Positions 40,328 to 54,345 of a DNA stretch of 64,000 bases are shown in pieces (the stretch's first letter is position 1; each line of letters starts with the position of its first letter). A program made the translations under genes and the position numbers. The notes beneath the pieces were generated by a model. That model saw only the letters and a list, made by a program, of their open reading frames with translations, was not told where the DNA came from and made no database searches. The stretch comes from Onchocerca volvulus (lineage: Eukaryota > Nematoda > Chromadorea > Rhabditida > Onchocercidae), in the NCBI GenBank assembly GCA_000499405.2, contig HG738137.1, forward strand, positions 25,969,832-26,033,831, written 5' to 3'.

Positions 40328-41867
40328 TAATTTATAATGAGATTTTTTGTTGAGCGAACTGAAGAGTAAATTTTCGATATTTCTCGAAAAATTTTCAAAA
40401 CCAATGGACATGAAATAGCCGAAGTTTCAAAGTATGCATTTTATCTGCAATACTTTTATAATGTTGGTTTACTGACAAAAGAAAGTTTGATAATTTATAC
40501 TTTGAGAGATAAACTATATTATATATATCAAAAAATGGCTTTGTTTTCTCATCGATTCCGTTTTTCTTTTTTTGCTTTCTGCATTATGTGATGTTTTTTA
40601 GTTTGACTTTTTAGCAATATTTGGTAAGTCTTTTATTACCTGGTAATCTCTATTCGCTGTTGTATATTTAAATGAAAGAAAGTTCCTCAATATCTCATAA
40701 TCATTCCAGAAGGAAAGGATGAAACATTTAATAATTAAGGTTGTCTAATGAATCACAATAAAGTAATTATAAAATGGACGAATTGGCATGAAATATAAAA
40801 AACAAAATAAAATAATTCAAGGCAGAGCATTTAATTAATTTTATGAAGTAAATTTGTTCTTTCAGTCAATTTGCTTTGAAGAGAGAAAGAGAGAATTCGA
40901 TGAACAAGCTATTCTTATGGACACATGGATACTTACATCGTTGCATATGAGAAGCATCTGCTAGATGTAGTTGAATCCTAGGTAGCCAGTAGATGCTCAA
41001 GAAGTCTGAAGTCGTTAAAGTATTACCGTTTTTCAACTGATATTTAATCGGCGAATAGAGCCATTTCGCTGATAAAACGAAGTGATTTTATGTTTTGTAT
41101 TGGGAATAATACTTTCTCGAGAGTCATTATTCGGTTACATTTGGTATGTAGATATGTTATGATGTAGAGGCATGTAGTGAATGAGCAGTATTTTGAGTAA
41201 TAACCTTAAGAGAAGGCAAATATATGAGAATGTGACATATAATGATTCATTAGTTTTCTTCTATAAGGTTCGAGGGAAGCTCGGAAGAAAAAGTGTTGAT
41301 GTGCATTTTGGTTTTTCTTGAAAATCTTAGTACTGGTTAATGGGTAAATTGAAAATTTAACAATTTTGTTCCAGCACTGAAAATTAACCGAAGCGGACAA
41401 CATTATGATTATTAATAATTCCACTGAAATAAGAAGAAACAAAAAGAACTCAGATGATGAACAAATTGCGATAAACTAGCATGTAATAATGGAGTGACAA
41501 GAATGCTTTCCATGTTTTTCTCAAGCAATACGAACAATTCAAACACTGTTTGACAATAAGAGCTAAATAGCGAGATATGAAATGTCTGGCGAAGTAAAAC
41601 TATTTATTTGCGTAGATATACCTGATATCTAAGTATTTTTGTCTTATTTACTTAATAAAAAGAAGGATAGGACAATCCAATGTATTCACAAAACAAAAAT
41701 CGAATATCAAAATATATGCATGCACATAGCATTTGTTAAAAATTGAAGTTAAGTATTGCTTGGCATTTAAGCGCATCATCTTATTTGTTCATTAAAAGAA
41801 GTTTTGCTATGTGATACAGGAAAAAAAAAAGTTTAACGATAAATTTTAGCCAAATTGGCTGAATTCT
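40328..41867. other. Convergent intergenic spacer
   Basis: It separates got-1 (plus) from the PDZ gene (minus). It is AT-rich with no supported exon or RNA gene. Confidence 0.55.
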
Positions 41868-44800
41868 TCAGCGAGCATTTGGTCCAGTTGTTGGCAAAAG
41901 AACAATCTTCACGCTACTTTTACCAGCAATCAATGCCTGCACATATTCCAGATCCTTACCCTTGACGAACTCATCTTCCACGTAGATAATCTCGTCACCC
42001 ACCGATAGTACCGGTGCCAATGAAGGTAATGATACTCGAGAGATGAAGATTCCTGAGAAATTCTTTGACACTTTACACACTTTTTCTATCTCCAAATTTC
42101 TGTATGGCCAAATTTTAAGTTTTAAAACTTGCTTTTATCAGTTATGTGCAAAAGAGTCCCAGTAATCAGGATTCAGTTAGATTTACGTTCGGATTCTGGA
42201 GAACATTCACTATCTGAAGCAAAAGAACATACCACGTTTTTGATTAAGTATTCCAGTAGCGATGTAAAAACCGAATGGGCCTGGCTGAAGCTTTTCAATT
42301 AGGACGATTCGCAGGCCTCTATGATCCAAAGCAACGAGCTGTGCTCGAACAGATGGTAAATGTGATCTACAAGGTACAGTAATAGTTGATTATCAATATC
42401 GATTCATATTTAGTTTCGGATAGTAATGAATTAACAATTATCAAATATGTTATCCACGAATATTCAAAGAGGCTGTTGACTTACTAATCATCAAGATAGC
42501 TAGATAGTTGAATCATCAACGGTGTGAAATTTGACAAAAAAGATGGGTACACACCGATGAAGTGAAGGAATGTAGCTGTTGGCCATGTTAGAATCAAATG
42601 CGCGAGATGCTCGACCAACACTTAGTGAACGACCGTTAACACCTGCTCTTCGTATTCTCCTGCAAATTCGTAAGTTTACTTCATTTAATTTTCGAAAAAT
42701 CCACACTCCAATACTTAACAATCGAAATGTGTTTTTTAAACGGTTGAAAAATTGACGGGAAAAATTCTCAAAAAAGCGATGAATCAATTAGATTTCTTTA
42801 TCATCTTCCAGAATTCAGTTTTTCTTTGGCTAGAGTTCCCTGTTGCCCTGTTACAGAGTAATGTTTTCAGTTAAATCATCTTCTAAAAAGGAAGAAAGAA
42901 ATTGATAAAATTGAATGTGATAAATTAGCTTGTACTCAAGGATATATACTGTTATAAGAAATGAAATACAAACCTTTGCCTACCAAAGAAAGGTTGCTGA
43001 ATAATTCCATCATATTCAGCATAATCTGGTGGCAATTCCGGAAGACGACGTCCATTGCCTAAGCGCGTATCATTAGCAAGTGAATCCGCAATGTTAAGAT
43101 TATCAACGCTACGCATCAAGTAAGCATTAATAATGGCTTCATCTTCTTGCTGCAATAAAACAACTGCATGGTATTTGGAGAAAGTAACTTTTTGAATTCA
43201 TTCGAAGTTCAACTGTAGATCTAATACAGGCTTTGCTTCGATTTGCTGCGGAGAATTCTTTAATCTGCGTAAATAAAAAAAATTATGCGACGTGAGTCGC
43301 AAGATAATACATGTCTAATATTCAAGGATAAAAAAATGCAATGACACTTCTCCTCAGTCATCAGATGCTTTGCTAATCTGAAATCACCAACTACTTATAC
43401 ATTACAGTCATGTTGCATATATATAGATTTGTGGATTGCAACGTTTTTAGCAGTAATGTAATTAGCAGTTTTCTAATTGAGTTTCAAATGCAATATAAAT
43501 TAATGAATTGTTCATTTAAAATTGAAATGGTTGAGGAATTCAACAAGAACATCAGGACTATCCGAATATTCAATATACATTGAACATTTGCATAGTACAA
43601 TTAAGCATTGGACAAAACTCTTTCAGCACCATTCTCAACAATGAACATTATCAAATTATTTCATTTCAATCAATTTCCTCCCAACGTACTTCAACTTTAC
43701 TGCACCAGTAACTATAGAAGTTTGCTCAGATTACTTGAAATTTCCAAAATTCATCTTGTTATCTGTGTCGATAACTATCAAATAGTGCCGAATCAGCAGA
43801 AAGCATAATCTGGTTTCAAAAAAAAATTACAATTTTATGATAAAAGCGCATTTCAATTTCGAATATATTATATATTTAAATCAGCGTGATCCAAATTTTA
43901 GTATAGACCAAATCAATCTATGGAATTGTCGAATAATTATTTGCCATTTGATTATGAATCAGTCTCGACTATTTTTTCTAAGCATTATTTAAATTAAGGT
44001 TTTATTTTCTTCATATTCTGACCGTATATGATGAATAGTCCTGCGATGGGTAGCAACAATCGATGGATCCACGTCGTATGTTCGAAGAAGCTAATTGACG
44101 ATGTATGCCACGGGGTAACGATGTAGAACGATTATGGAAACGTCGCATCAATCGAAAAGGTGGATCCTGAAACGAAAGTTGAAGAGCAATTTTTGGAAGA
44201 ATGAAAGGCTCTCGCATATGACACGTATAATTTCAATTTTTGTTTAAAAAGCATATCTTTCATATCATACCATCATATCTTTTCATAGTTTTCAAACAAA
44301 ATGTCGCTGCTGTAGAAACTTCATTTCCGCAATGTTTCATAACCACATTAGATTTACGACTATGTAATTTAGTTTGTTGGGAGAATTATTTTAACTTACC
44401 CGTACCTATATCTGAGACGTTTAAATTATTCAATTCAAAATATCGCAAGCAAGAAATTCTTGGCTAAATAAACACAGGAGAATAGACACAATTGTTTGCA
44501 GATCTTTTATAACTTTGTCATAATTGATTAATACCATCGATTCAAGGTTGGCATGTCACATATTTCCTCATTAAATTACGACTTGGTTCCGAATCATGTT
44601 ATTATTGACTCAAAATCTATCCACGATAAGTGAAATTTTAATAGAAATTGTTGCAGTAAGAAGTAGTTTAAAAGCCTACTTTCACTGAGATATAATTCTA
44701 ATTGATCTAATAGAAAATGATGATTTAAAGTGATACGTTCGCGTGGGTCAGCCATTGGTCATCACTACGTCTAAGCCTTGTCATGGCCAAGCAAAATCCT

Positions 44801-47800
44801 GGTGATGACCGAGCTAGAGGCGCTGAAGCAATATCGTCCTTTTCATACGATCCATTAATTTGCTGTTGATTCTTTGCTTCCGGATGGTTACTGTAGTCTG
44901 GAATAGATTGAGTGAATTATGAAGAAAATATATTACCTTCTCATGTGACAGCTTGCATTAATGAAATATTAAAATGAGTGAAATGAATCGGATGCTACCG
45001 TCTTTAAAAGGTGTCTTAAATTTAAAAAGAAATTATCATCATGTGACGAGATAGATTCTGACGAAATGACGGAATTCTCTTGAATTAATCTAATTTTCAT
45101 TTATTTTTGTCCAATTATCGAATGAACTAAATTAAATGGTCTGCATTATTAATTTCTTTCCGTAGATTGTTGTTGATTTATGTACGGCTAGCACTATACA
45201 TTATTAGAAGACCGACTGAATATTCAGACAATCCCGGATTTCTTGTTAATTGGTTATCAGCAAATTATTTCCAATAAATTTATTTCAATTTAGAAATGAT
45301 TGAATCTGGATTCATTTATCAAATAAATTAATTTATTGCATTTAATTGTGTCCCTATGAAAAATCAAAGTGAAAAAGATCGACTTTTCTTTTTTGTTTAT
45401 AAAATGATGTAGAAAATTTTGAATCCAAACATTCATGTTATTAAACAAAATTTTATTATTTAAAATGTGTACCGGAACTGAACTGATTATGAACCGCATG
45501 TTGTTGGCCTGTAAGCTCGATAATATCATTGTTACTGCTACTAATGAATGCCGGTAAAATTTGATCAGAATTATTCATTGGAACCGCTGATATCGATGCT
45601 TCTGCGTTCGAACGATAAAGATAACAGTTAGAATAATTGCTACCGGAGCTACCTACCAGATTGCTACTCTTCCAATCAGATGAAAAGGACGACGAACCGC
45701 CATCCGTTGACGATACCTTTCAATAAAAATTATAAAAATATGCTTTAGTAAGGAATAATTAGTAAAAAGAAATTTTTTCATCATTTCGTGGGTTGAATTT
45801 TGGTTCTAGACTTAAACATTGAAATCTCGAGGTTCTGATCGGAATAGTTCATGCGAAAAGTTGCATATGACACTAAGTATCTGTTGTCCTTATCTTCAAC
45901 TTTTGTCTCTTTCATCCATTTCTTACAAATACTTTTTTATTCCTTTCGAAAAATTACTGCTCATATTTCTATATTTCTAGGTTACCCTCCGGTAGTAACA
46001 TTGCATCTTAAACATTCATGTCCCTAATTTCTCCTCTTTTCAAATAAATTTTCTTTTTATTTGTGAAAGAGTCATCTGAATGAACATAACTCGGCCTAAT
46101 TCTGAAACTTTTTAAGAAGAATTACATAAATTTAATATTTATCTCAGCTTCATTCTGTGACATATCCAGAAGACTACAACTGTTGAAATGCTTCATTTCC
46201 AGATTAAGGCAATCAGTTTGTAGAAAAAATTCTTTCATTTTTTGTAATCTAAATTGAAGCAAAGAGATTTCGAAGATGATATGTACCTGATCCGCAAATC
46301 GGACACGATATTGTTTTCCATTTCTCGATGTTTGACTATTGTAGCAATTCGTTTGTAGTCTTTCCGGTAAGCGTCTTTGATATGATAACGTTAGTAAATT
46401 TGGATGCACTCGCCTATGATTTGAAATAAAAATTGGATTTCAATTGTGGCAAATACTTTATGAGAGATAAATATTTTTTACTTGCCGCTTTTCTTTCTAT
46501 TTTATCATTGAAAACTTCCTAATATCGAGTAATGAAAGTTTTAAAATGCAAAAATTTATAAACAAGTGAAGCCTAAGCCATCAAGCAGTCATTTTGCTTT
46601 AATCACTGATTTCTCCCACTTTGGCATAACTAGATATTAAGCGTTTCAATACATTATTAGTTTTTCCATGATTTTAATTAGTTCCATCTTTTGGTTCAAA
46701 TAAAATTGTTAACTATTTTGTCCATGTTTAAATCTTTTGAGCTAATTCGCAATCACATTGCTAGAATCTGTCAAAATGCACTGAACTGCATTTCAACAAT
46801 TGTTGCAATGCTAGAAAGATGTTCAGCTGACGTTTTGATAGGTGAAACAAGCGATATATATTGTTTAATTTGTTCCTCATTTTTTGATTTTATCAAATTT
46901 CTCAACAGATATGTGCTTATTTAAATTCTCTCTCGTTATCATAGCAGCTATCTAAAAACGAATATCACATCTCATGCGTCTTCAAAACTATGATTATTCC
47001 GAAAATCTAATACAGTGAGCTGCATTTTTATGAAATCGAACTGATTCAGAGAAAAATTGTTTCCACTTCTCTCAATGAAACTGAGAATTGATGAAAATAT
47101 TTGATTGACAGGTAAAATCACAACTTTGCATACTTGCACATGAGTAGATCATACCATGCATTTTCCGCTGCTGGATGCTTTCGATATACGGATGCTTCAA
47201 CTTTACGCTGTTGCTTTTTCAACTTATTGTCAAGAAATCCGACACTGATAATATGTCGCGGTGATAACTGATTGTCTGAGTCAGCGCATATACCAGAATC
47301 CGTATCACTATCGCCTGGTGGTGGAAGTAATTGGCCACCTATAAAATCATTTTTTTCATGAGCAATTTGAATTGCAGCTTTATCTGCAATAATGTTAGCA
47401 TCCTGACCGGGCACAAGTATTCCATTATTAAAATGTCGACAACTTTTCTGCTCTCTACCAGGCCTGAATTTTTCCGATTAAACTGGGCCAGGCCTGATTC
47501 TTATCAGTTAATCATTTACCGTTCCAGCAAAACGTAGTGCACGCTATCTTGAGTTAATCAGGAATTCAATAGAGTAAAGATATTAAAAAACTCATCCAAC
47601 TTCATAGGAACTGATAGATTCTATAAAAAAAAAAAAAAAAAAAAAAGAAATTTCAAGTACCTAACTTTCACTGTGAATGATTTCTCAATACTGGAGCAAT
47701 AAATTGATTCTCTTTCGAAAGCAAACAATTTTAACGAAATTCTTCTTAAATGGAAAAGTATTTGCTGCAATTAGCAGACAAAATATTTGTCAATTCAACT

Positions 47801-50069
47801 TTGTGTAAAATTAATGGAATATTTAGTTGAAAATGGACCCGATAAAAAGTATGAAGGAATGATTCAGCAGGAAGGAAATCATTCTTCCTCCAGGACGGAA
47901 TTCTAGATCACAATGTTTGAAAAGAAGGATAAAACGAAAAATGTCGTAAGATGAGATAGATAAAATTACTGGACAAGAAAAAACGACACACATTTCACTC
48001 AATCTATGCTGGAGTACGAGATTTCAATATTCCTAGAAGGACTCATCTTCTAGGAATCTAGGAGGGATCATCTTCTAGGACCATCGTTTATTACGATTTT
48101 AATAACCCATAATATATTATAAAATGTTTCTAGAAGGACTCGTCGTATCCCTATGGAACAAAGTTCACTCCATTTAGTTTTTACCGTCTCTTCCGCTTCT
48201 TAAATGATATTTTTACCTTCATTAACCAGTGTGAATTTCTGCTATATTTTTTAAGAATGTCCGTTCCGTGTTCATGACCTGCCTCTCAGATATCATTTTC
48301 TGATGCTACAGATTACGCTCATTTCGGAAGTGTTAATTCGCTACTTTCTGGATCAAATGTGCGATTCTGTGGAACTTCATTTTACCATGATATTTAACAA
48401 ATGATTATCACTTTCAGAATTGTCAAATTGAGCACTACCTTTTCTTCCAGTTCATATTTCTTTATTATTTCGCATTCTGAAGTGATTTCCTTAGCTACTT
48501 TTGATTCCGCAGATGATTAAATAAAAGAGAATGTTATGTCAAAAAGCAAATAACAATAGATAAATAAGTAGCATTTTACAGGAAAGTTTTCATACCAGTA
48601 GTGCTTCTTGACAACTGTCCGAACTTAGCCGTTTGCCCGTGTTGATACTGTAATTGATAGATCTTGGGTTTTGGTGGTGGTATCGGCGGTACTTTCGAGT
48701 TATTTGTTGCCAGTGTTGTTGTGAGATTTTTCATGCACCTGAAATTTTCTGCTTAAAGTATGAAAATTAATATATTCATATTTTGAGGAATTTTAAGGCG
48801 AATGTTCCATTGAAGTAATGCGTACCACAGATGAAATAATCCCCAATTAATTAATATTTTTAAAAAAAGAACATAAAATATTGTGATCACTTGAAAAGAA
48901 ATCATAAATACACATTCAAAGATTCAAAATTAAAAAAAAAAAAAAATGACTCATATCAAAACTTGAAATCTTATAAAATCTTTCAAGAATTATGGAAAAA
49001 CGAGTAGGAAAATAGGAATGATTATTTTGCATAATTTAATGCATGCATTCCATGTATTCTTTCCGCAGTTTAAGCATATCTCTTTGCTTAAATATTATTA
49101 TATCTAAAGTCAATTCAAAGTTATTAATTACTTTCTTTTCCAATTTCAAAAACAAAAAAAAATAGAAGTAAGATCAATCGATTGGAAGCAATCAAATATG
49201 GTCAAAAATCAATCTCGCAAAAAAAGTTCAAGACTGAGCACATAAATGAACATTATGATTGACATTACTTCACTAACTATATTTGCTTTTGTTATAGATA
49301 CGAAATTTTACAAGGAAGTATAGATATTTTACGATTTGAGAAATAAAATTGCTTTTTACTGAGAAACGACTGGTATTAGGACAACAAATGATTACATTAA
49401 GACAACAAATGATTACTTCTGACATTAAAAGTTTATTTTCCCGTTGATCCGTTTGAATTTCCCTAAATTGGTCTTTCTGTGAAAAGAATTTCATTTCAAT
49501 ATGATCATTGATTACTTACTTATTAACTGTGTAAACTTTTACTAGTAACATAAGTTGCTTCAAGAATGAATCTATTCAAATACAATTCACTTCAATAGAG
49601 CAACTGGTAAAATCGATAAGTGCCAATAGAATTAGCAAAATAATAGAAGTGATTTCAAAAATTTTGCAAACAATTTTGTGAGAATATTACTGCATATTAG
49701 TCCATTGCACGATAAGATACATCTGAAAATAAGATACTGGAAAAGAGCCATAAACTTACGATCCTAAATAAGTTTGCGTCAAACCGTTTAGTTTGGCTAT
49801 TTCACTGATCGAATTTACTAGTGGCAAAAATTAAGTGAAATTTTCCTCTACAAATAGCAGGAAATAAAATAAAATGAGGCATTGGAAGAGAGGAAAGTTT
49901 TAAGAGATCGATCGGAAGATATGATAACCCAATATCTGGCAAACGGGAATAAACGGGTTGGCATTGTAGACGAAATAAATGGAACAGATTGATATTTTAA
50001 AATTACTTCCGGTTATGTATCTCCGGCATTTCCGGTTGCAGAATATGATGCTTGCGTGGCATCAAAATC
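41868..50069 (-). CDS. Protein with a single C-terminal PDZ domain (scaffold)
   Basis: Minus-strand exons 50007-50069, 48596-48738, 48439-48497, 47134-47402, 46287-46413, 45473-45716, 44737-44897, 44023-44166, 43214-43264 (optional), 42974-43149, 42555-42659, 42229-42366 and 41868-42099 are all in phase. From the ATG at 50062 they give 634 residues; an acceptor at 50070 suggests the gene may start further upstream. Features in order are a proline motif KVPPIPPPKPK (residues 34-44, SH3-type), an acidic DSDTDSGICADSD, Ser/Asn-rich disorder, LPPDY at about 457-461 (PPxY, WW-type), Arg-rich segments, and a PDZ domain from about 529 to 630. The PDZ carries the loop GPFGFYI, then SGIFISRV, LSVGDEI and SSVKIVLLP, closest in pattern to PAR-6-type PDZ domains, and sits at the very C-terminus. 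It is probably a cytoplasmic adaptor. I do not recognise a named ortholog. Confidence 0.75.
47625..47646. repeat. Poly(A) tract
   Basis: About 22 consecutive A bases lie in an intron of the PDZ gene, a possible slippage site or the tail of an old insertion; no retroelement body was seen beside it. Confidence 0.7.
48031..48139. repeat. Cluster of CTAGAAG/CTTCTAG hairpins
   Basis: TCCTAGAAG at 48031-48039 pairs with CTTCTAGGA at 48047-48055. A second CTTCTAGGA lies at 48073-48081 after CTAGGAGGGATCAT, and TTCTAGAAGGACTCGTC recurs near 48127. The phrase AGAAGGACTC is shared by both ends. It lies in the intron between exons 47134-47402 and 48439-48497 of the PDZ gene. Confidence 0.75.
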
Positions 50070-50773
50070 CTAATGAAAGAGCAACTCGAAAACCAGCAGT
50101 TGAATAGTGAAAATATTAAAAAAATGAATGAGTGCACACTGGATTTATCTATCGAATTATAAATCTTCGACTTCAACATTTGAATTCTGATGTGGGACAT
50201 GCAATGGTGATGATAATGAAGTGATTGAAATTTCTCACCTAATCAATTAATTGACAGTTTCAATGTATATTCAATTAATATGGATTAATTATTACTGTTT
50301 TACTGTCATCATCAGTGATTATTGCTGTTCGGGATAAATGTTCCAATGTTCCAAAATTTTCGTTTCTTGAGAATAGCCATTAAAATTAGAATGAATTTCT
50401 CGAATGAGATTGCTAGATTCCTTTTCTGCGACAGGACAAATGTCACAATTTGAAACAATGGCACATTATAATTTCACATTCTGAGTTCCTTTAGTATCCT
50501 TATAGACAATATCATTCAAAAAAACTTCTTACTACTTAATTCGATTCACAGCACATCACTTAATTATCACTTAATCATTTAATTCACATTCACAGAATAA
50601 TTCACAGCGCATAAATTCTTGAGGGTTAAATAATCATAGCAAACATTTTAGATGTCAAGCAAGTTTGACAGGAACGGACGGAACGTTAAATAAAGGTTAG
50701 TAAATGGCATATGAAAATGCCGTTTGGGCAGGTAGGTTGCTCAATCGTGAAGTTTTTTTTAATTGAAAAAATA

Positions 50774-50851
50774 TCCAAGAATCAGAAAAAACACGTATCG
50801 AATCGAATATAATCCAAGAATCAGAAAAAACACGTATCGAATCGAATATAA
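50774..50851. repeat. 39-bp exact tandem duplication
   Basis: TCCAAGAATCAGAAAAAACA followed by CGTATCGAATCGAATATAA occurs at 50774-50812 and again at 50813-50851 without a visible mismatch, so the duplication is recent. Confidence 0.9.
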
Positions 50852-53800
50852 ATAATCATCGGCCAACAACTGATCTATTCGATAAGTGTTAACAGAGGAC
50901 GGTGTCTTGAAAGAGAAAATTGCAATGTCTATATGTTTCAGTATCCTAAAATTATCAATTGAAACTCTTTCTACGCAGATTCCTTATTTAAAATTTTTAG
51001 GCAAAAAGTTCGTTTCTAAACTTCACTTTTCCATTTAAAGCATCGAATATTCAGAATCAAACTGAGAAAATAATTCAAATGATTAATTAACAATGGTCAT
51101 ATGGTAATAGGAAAAAAGTGGGCAGGTATGTGGAGTCAAATTATGAAAGAAAATATTCTTAGCAAAACTTTGTCCATTTCAGGATTGCCACTAGGGGATT
51201 CTGATGGTTGAATCAGTGTCTTTTGAAATTCCCAGTGTTATTTTTCGCTGTCTACTCTAGCTTATACTTTAATTTCAGATATTTGCAATTGCTTTTGACT
51301 ATTAGTGATTGCAGGAGATAGAATTTCCAAAAATGAATCAAAAATGACTTTTACGAATTTCCAAAATTAAAAACTATGAACAGAAATCAGAAGCGGAAAT
51401 ATCATGAGAGATATAAAATTAGAAGCAAAAAGAAAAAAATAATCTCTACAAAAAATCTAACTTTATCGAGAAAACTCTTTCGGAGAAAGCCGAATTACCT
51501 AAAAAATAATAATGAGATTTCAACGAAATCGATTTCCAAAATTTTAATCGATATTCAGTTAGCAAATGCTTGTTGAATTTGAAGGATAAATTTTTGCCGA
51601 TTCTGAAATTTGACTTGAATTTTCGAATAGCATATTTATTTATTTATAAACTAATCATTAATAAGTAATCTATTTATGAGAGGGAAAAATAAGAGATAGT
51701 GACAATTAAACATTGAAGGCAAAATGTCAATCAATTTAACCTTTTTATATGCGACAAATTTGGAACGAAATAGTGAGAAAAATTGAATGACAAGAAAGTG
51801 AAAGCAAGGAAAGTTTCGTTTGCAAGACTAATGGAAATATTTGAGGGAGTAATATAAATGAATAGAAAATAAGTAACGACATTAGGTTAAATTGAAAGGC
51901 GTCCTTCAAAGTTCGAATCCATTTCTAATTGTCGACAGAAGAAAAACTGAATCAAACTAAATTGAAATAAAGTTATTCGAATAGAATTAATTAACTGGAT
52001 GAATTTGAACATAAATCGAGCTGAAGTAAAGTACAGTTGATTTGATACAACTTGAATCAAATTGAAATAATTTGCTACAAATAGTTATTCATTTATAAAT
52101 AATATACGGTAATCTTAATAATTATTTCTTAATATTTGGCGCAAATTTACTGATATAGAAAGCATTCCTTGGAAATGCACAGTTAAATTCATCCTATTTT
52201 TGTATCAATTTCAGAATCAATTTGCACTAAAGAAAAGAAGAATCATTTCTATATTCGAAAACTTCGCTTTATAAAGACATGTCCAATATTCGTATTTATT
52301 TCAAACAATGATTCAATACTTCTCGAAATTTTTTCTCTCGAAATTTTGTTTTTTTTTTCAAGTAGAATTTGCTAAATTCTGATTATTTGCGAAAGTAAAT
52401 ATTATTATGAAAGAGTTATCATGAACGGAATGAAAGCAAAATTGAATGACTGAAATTAATTTTTAGAATAATTATTCCGAAAAATTCTTATTCCATAAAC
52501 TGCCAGTTTTAAGTACTGATCGAATATAAAAAATTTCTGAATATGCCTTTTCAACTGTACCTACCGTTCCAATTCATTCGACTGTTTTCCTATTTATTAT
52601 TCCATATAGTCTCAATTATTATAAAGTTCATTTAAGCTTAAGTTTATTATTGATTGGTATGTTCGGAGATGATATGAATACAGGTAAATTAAAACTTTAG
52701 CTAAAAAATTATTTTCGAGAGATATTAATAGCTGATTAGGCTGATAGTGGGATGATAACGCAGATCATAGGTCATACTCCGATTTCTTCCATCCAATTGA
52801 CATCAGTACTATACCTTGGAAGTTTATATGCGAAAACATAAAAAAAACGAAATCATAGCTTTGTATGAAACTTGATATAACAAGGTATGGACAGAAATGA
52901 TATGATCAGTATCAGTCACCGTCAGACATATCATTGTGATAAACAAAAAAAAATTGCTCTCCTAAAAGTTTATGATACGTATCGAAAAGAGGATTAATTT
53001 TAGGAATGAATCATTTTCGCTAGCATCATTTCATGTTGACATGATGATCCAAACCTTCTGCAATATTTTTTTTTTTTTTTCATAAAAAAAATATAACATA
53101 AAAATATATTTTTTTAACATGAAAACTGATTGCAGAATTTTCTAAATCATAATTACGGATTCAGTTCCGATCCAGTTTTGAAATTATTCATTAATTTACA
53201 TTTGAATCGAAATAAATCCATCGAAAGTAAATGATGATATTATTGTGAAATGAAGTAAAGTGAAGGAACTTTTCAAACGTCTTGCATGCATTAAGGAGTT
53301 TAAATGAATCAGCAAAATTGATTTAAAATGATGACAAATGAAAGAACGTTCCAATTCGAAAACTAATCCACAATCTTTCTGCCAACAACTAATCTATCCT
53401 CAAAATGTTGGCAAATTATAATAATTCAGTTCGAAATTTAAATAAATTATTAAAATGCAATAATAATGGATGGTGACCTGATGAGGAAGAAATGGTAAAA
53501 TGAAATAGAGATTGTAGTACAATTCGAAGAGAAGGGTTGTTATAAGAAAGATAGGTGAATATTTTACTCTCTAATTGCAAATGATTCGTTCGATCCATAC
53601 GTAAATAATAAGTACGACTTCAAAATGAACTAAATTTTTCAACTTTATTGAAATGAAAAAGTTTAATAAGTGAACAATTTTCTCTCCTCAAAATTTCAAA
53701 TTTATAGGCCAAACCTATCGAGATAAACATTCAAACAGGAAATGATGCATATGTTTGATTATCGTTTGATGAGCCTTATTTTACATTGTTCATTTTGTTA

Positions 53801-54036
53801 ATATAGGCCTTTTATGGCCAGTGATAATTAGCCAGTGATAATTGCCAAACAGAATAAAACATCGAGATTTTCAACTTTGAATTGTTTTATAGTCATTCCA
53901 GCATAGCTCAATTCTCGAATGGTAATAGCATCAATTTAAATTATTCCTAATTCATGGGAAAAAAACAATTTCTTTAGCCTTGGCCCCCATTTGGCTATTC
54001 GTCAACATCAGTTGAAAGTGAAAAGAAAAGTTTAAA

Positions 54037-54345
54037 ATGTCCCCAAACATAAATTATACTGATCCACTTAAATGTCAAATAAAACTTTTTGTCTCCAATG
54101 ATATCATTAATCGTAGTATCAATAATGAATGGATCAACAATAGATTATCAGTAAAGCGAAAAGTTCAAATTAAGGCTTTATATGGCCTTGTCGCAACAAA
54201 GCTTTGCTTTGTTTTTTTATCTTTTCTGTTTATGATTAGCGTCCTTAAATATTTCTTATCGCAAGAAGAAGCGACTCAGCAAAAGTCACTAAAGCAAAAA
54301 CCAAACAACTCATTCTTATCCGATTACTATCAATGCTTGCAATAA
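54037..54345 (+). CDS. Possible small single-pass membrane protein
   Basis: An intact ATG frame of 102 codons. A hydrophilic N-terminus is followed at about residues 50-75 by a basic stretch and one hydrophobic helix (ALYGLVATKLCFVFLSFLFM, then ISVLKYFL), then a Gln/Lys-rich tail ending in YYQCLQ. No intron or relative is recognised. The layout looks like a type of small membrane protein, but an open frame of this size can occur by chance in AT-rich DNA. Confidence 0.25.
   Translation: MSPNINYTDPLKCQIKLFVSNDIINRSINNEWINNRLSVKRKVQIKALYGLVATKLCFVFLSFLFMISVLKYFLSQEEATQQKSLKQKPNNSFLSDYYQCLQ

Noticed and set aside
51900..51930. GTTCGAATCC resembling a tRNA B box
   Set aside because: No A box or cloverleaf-forming stems could be found at the expected spacing upstream.
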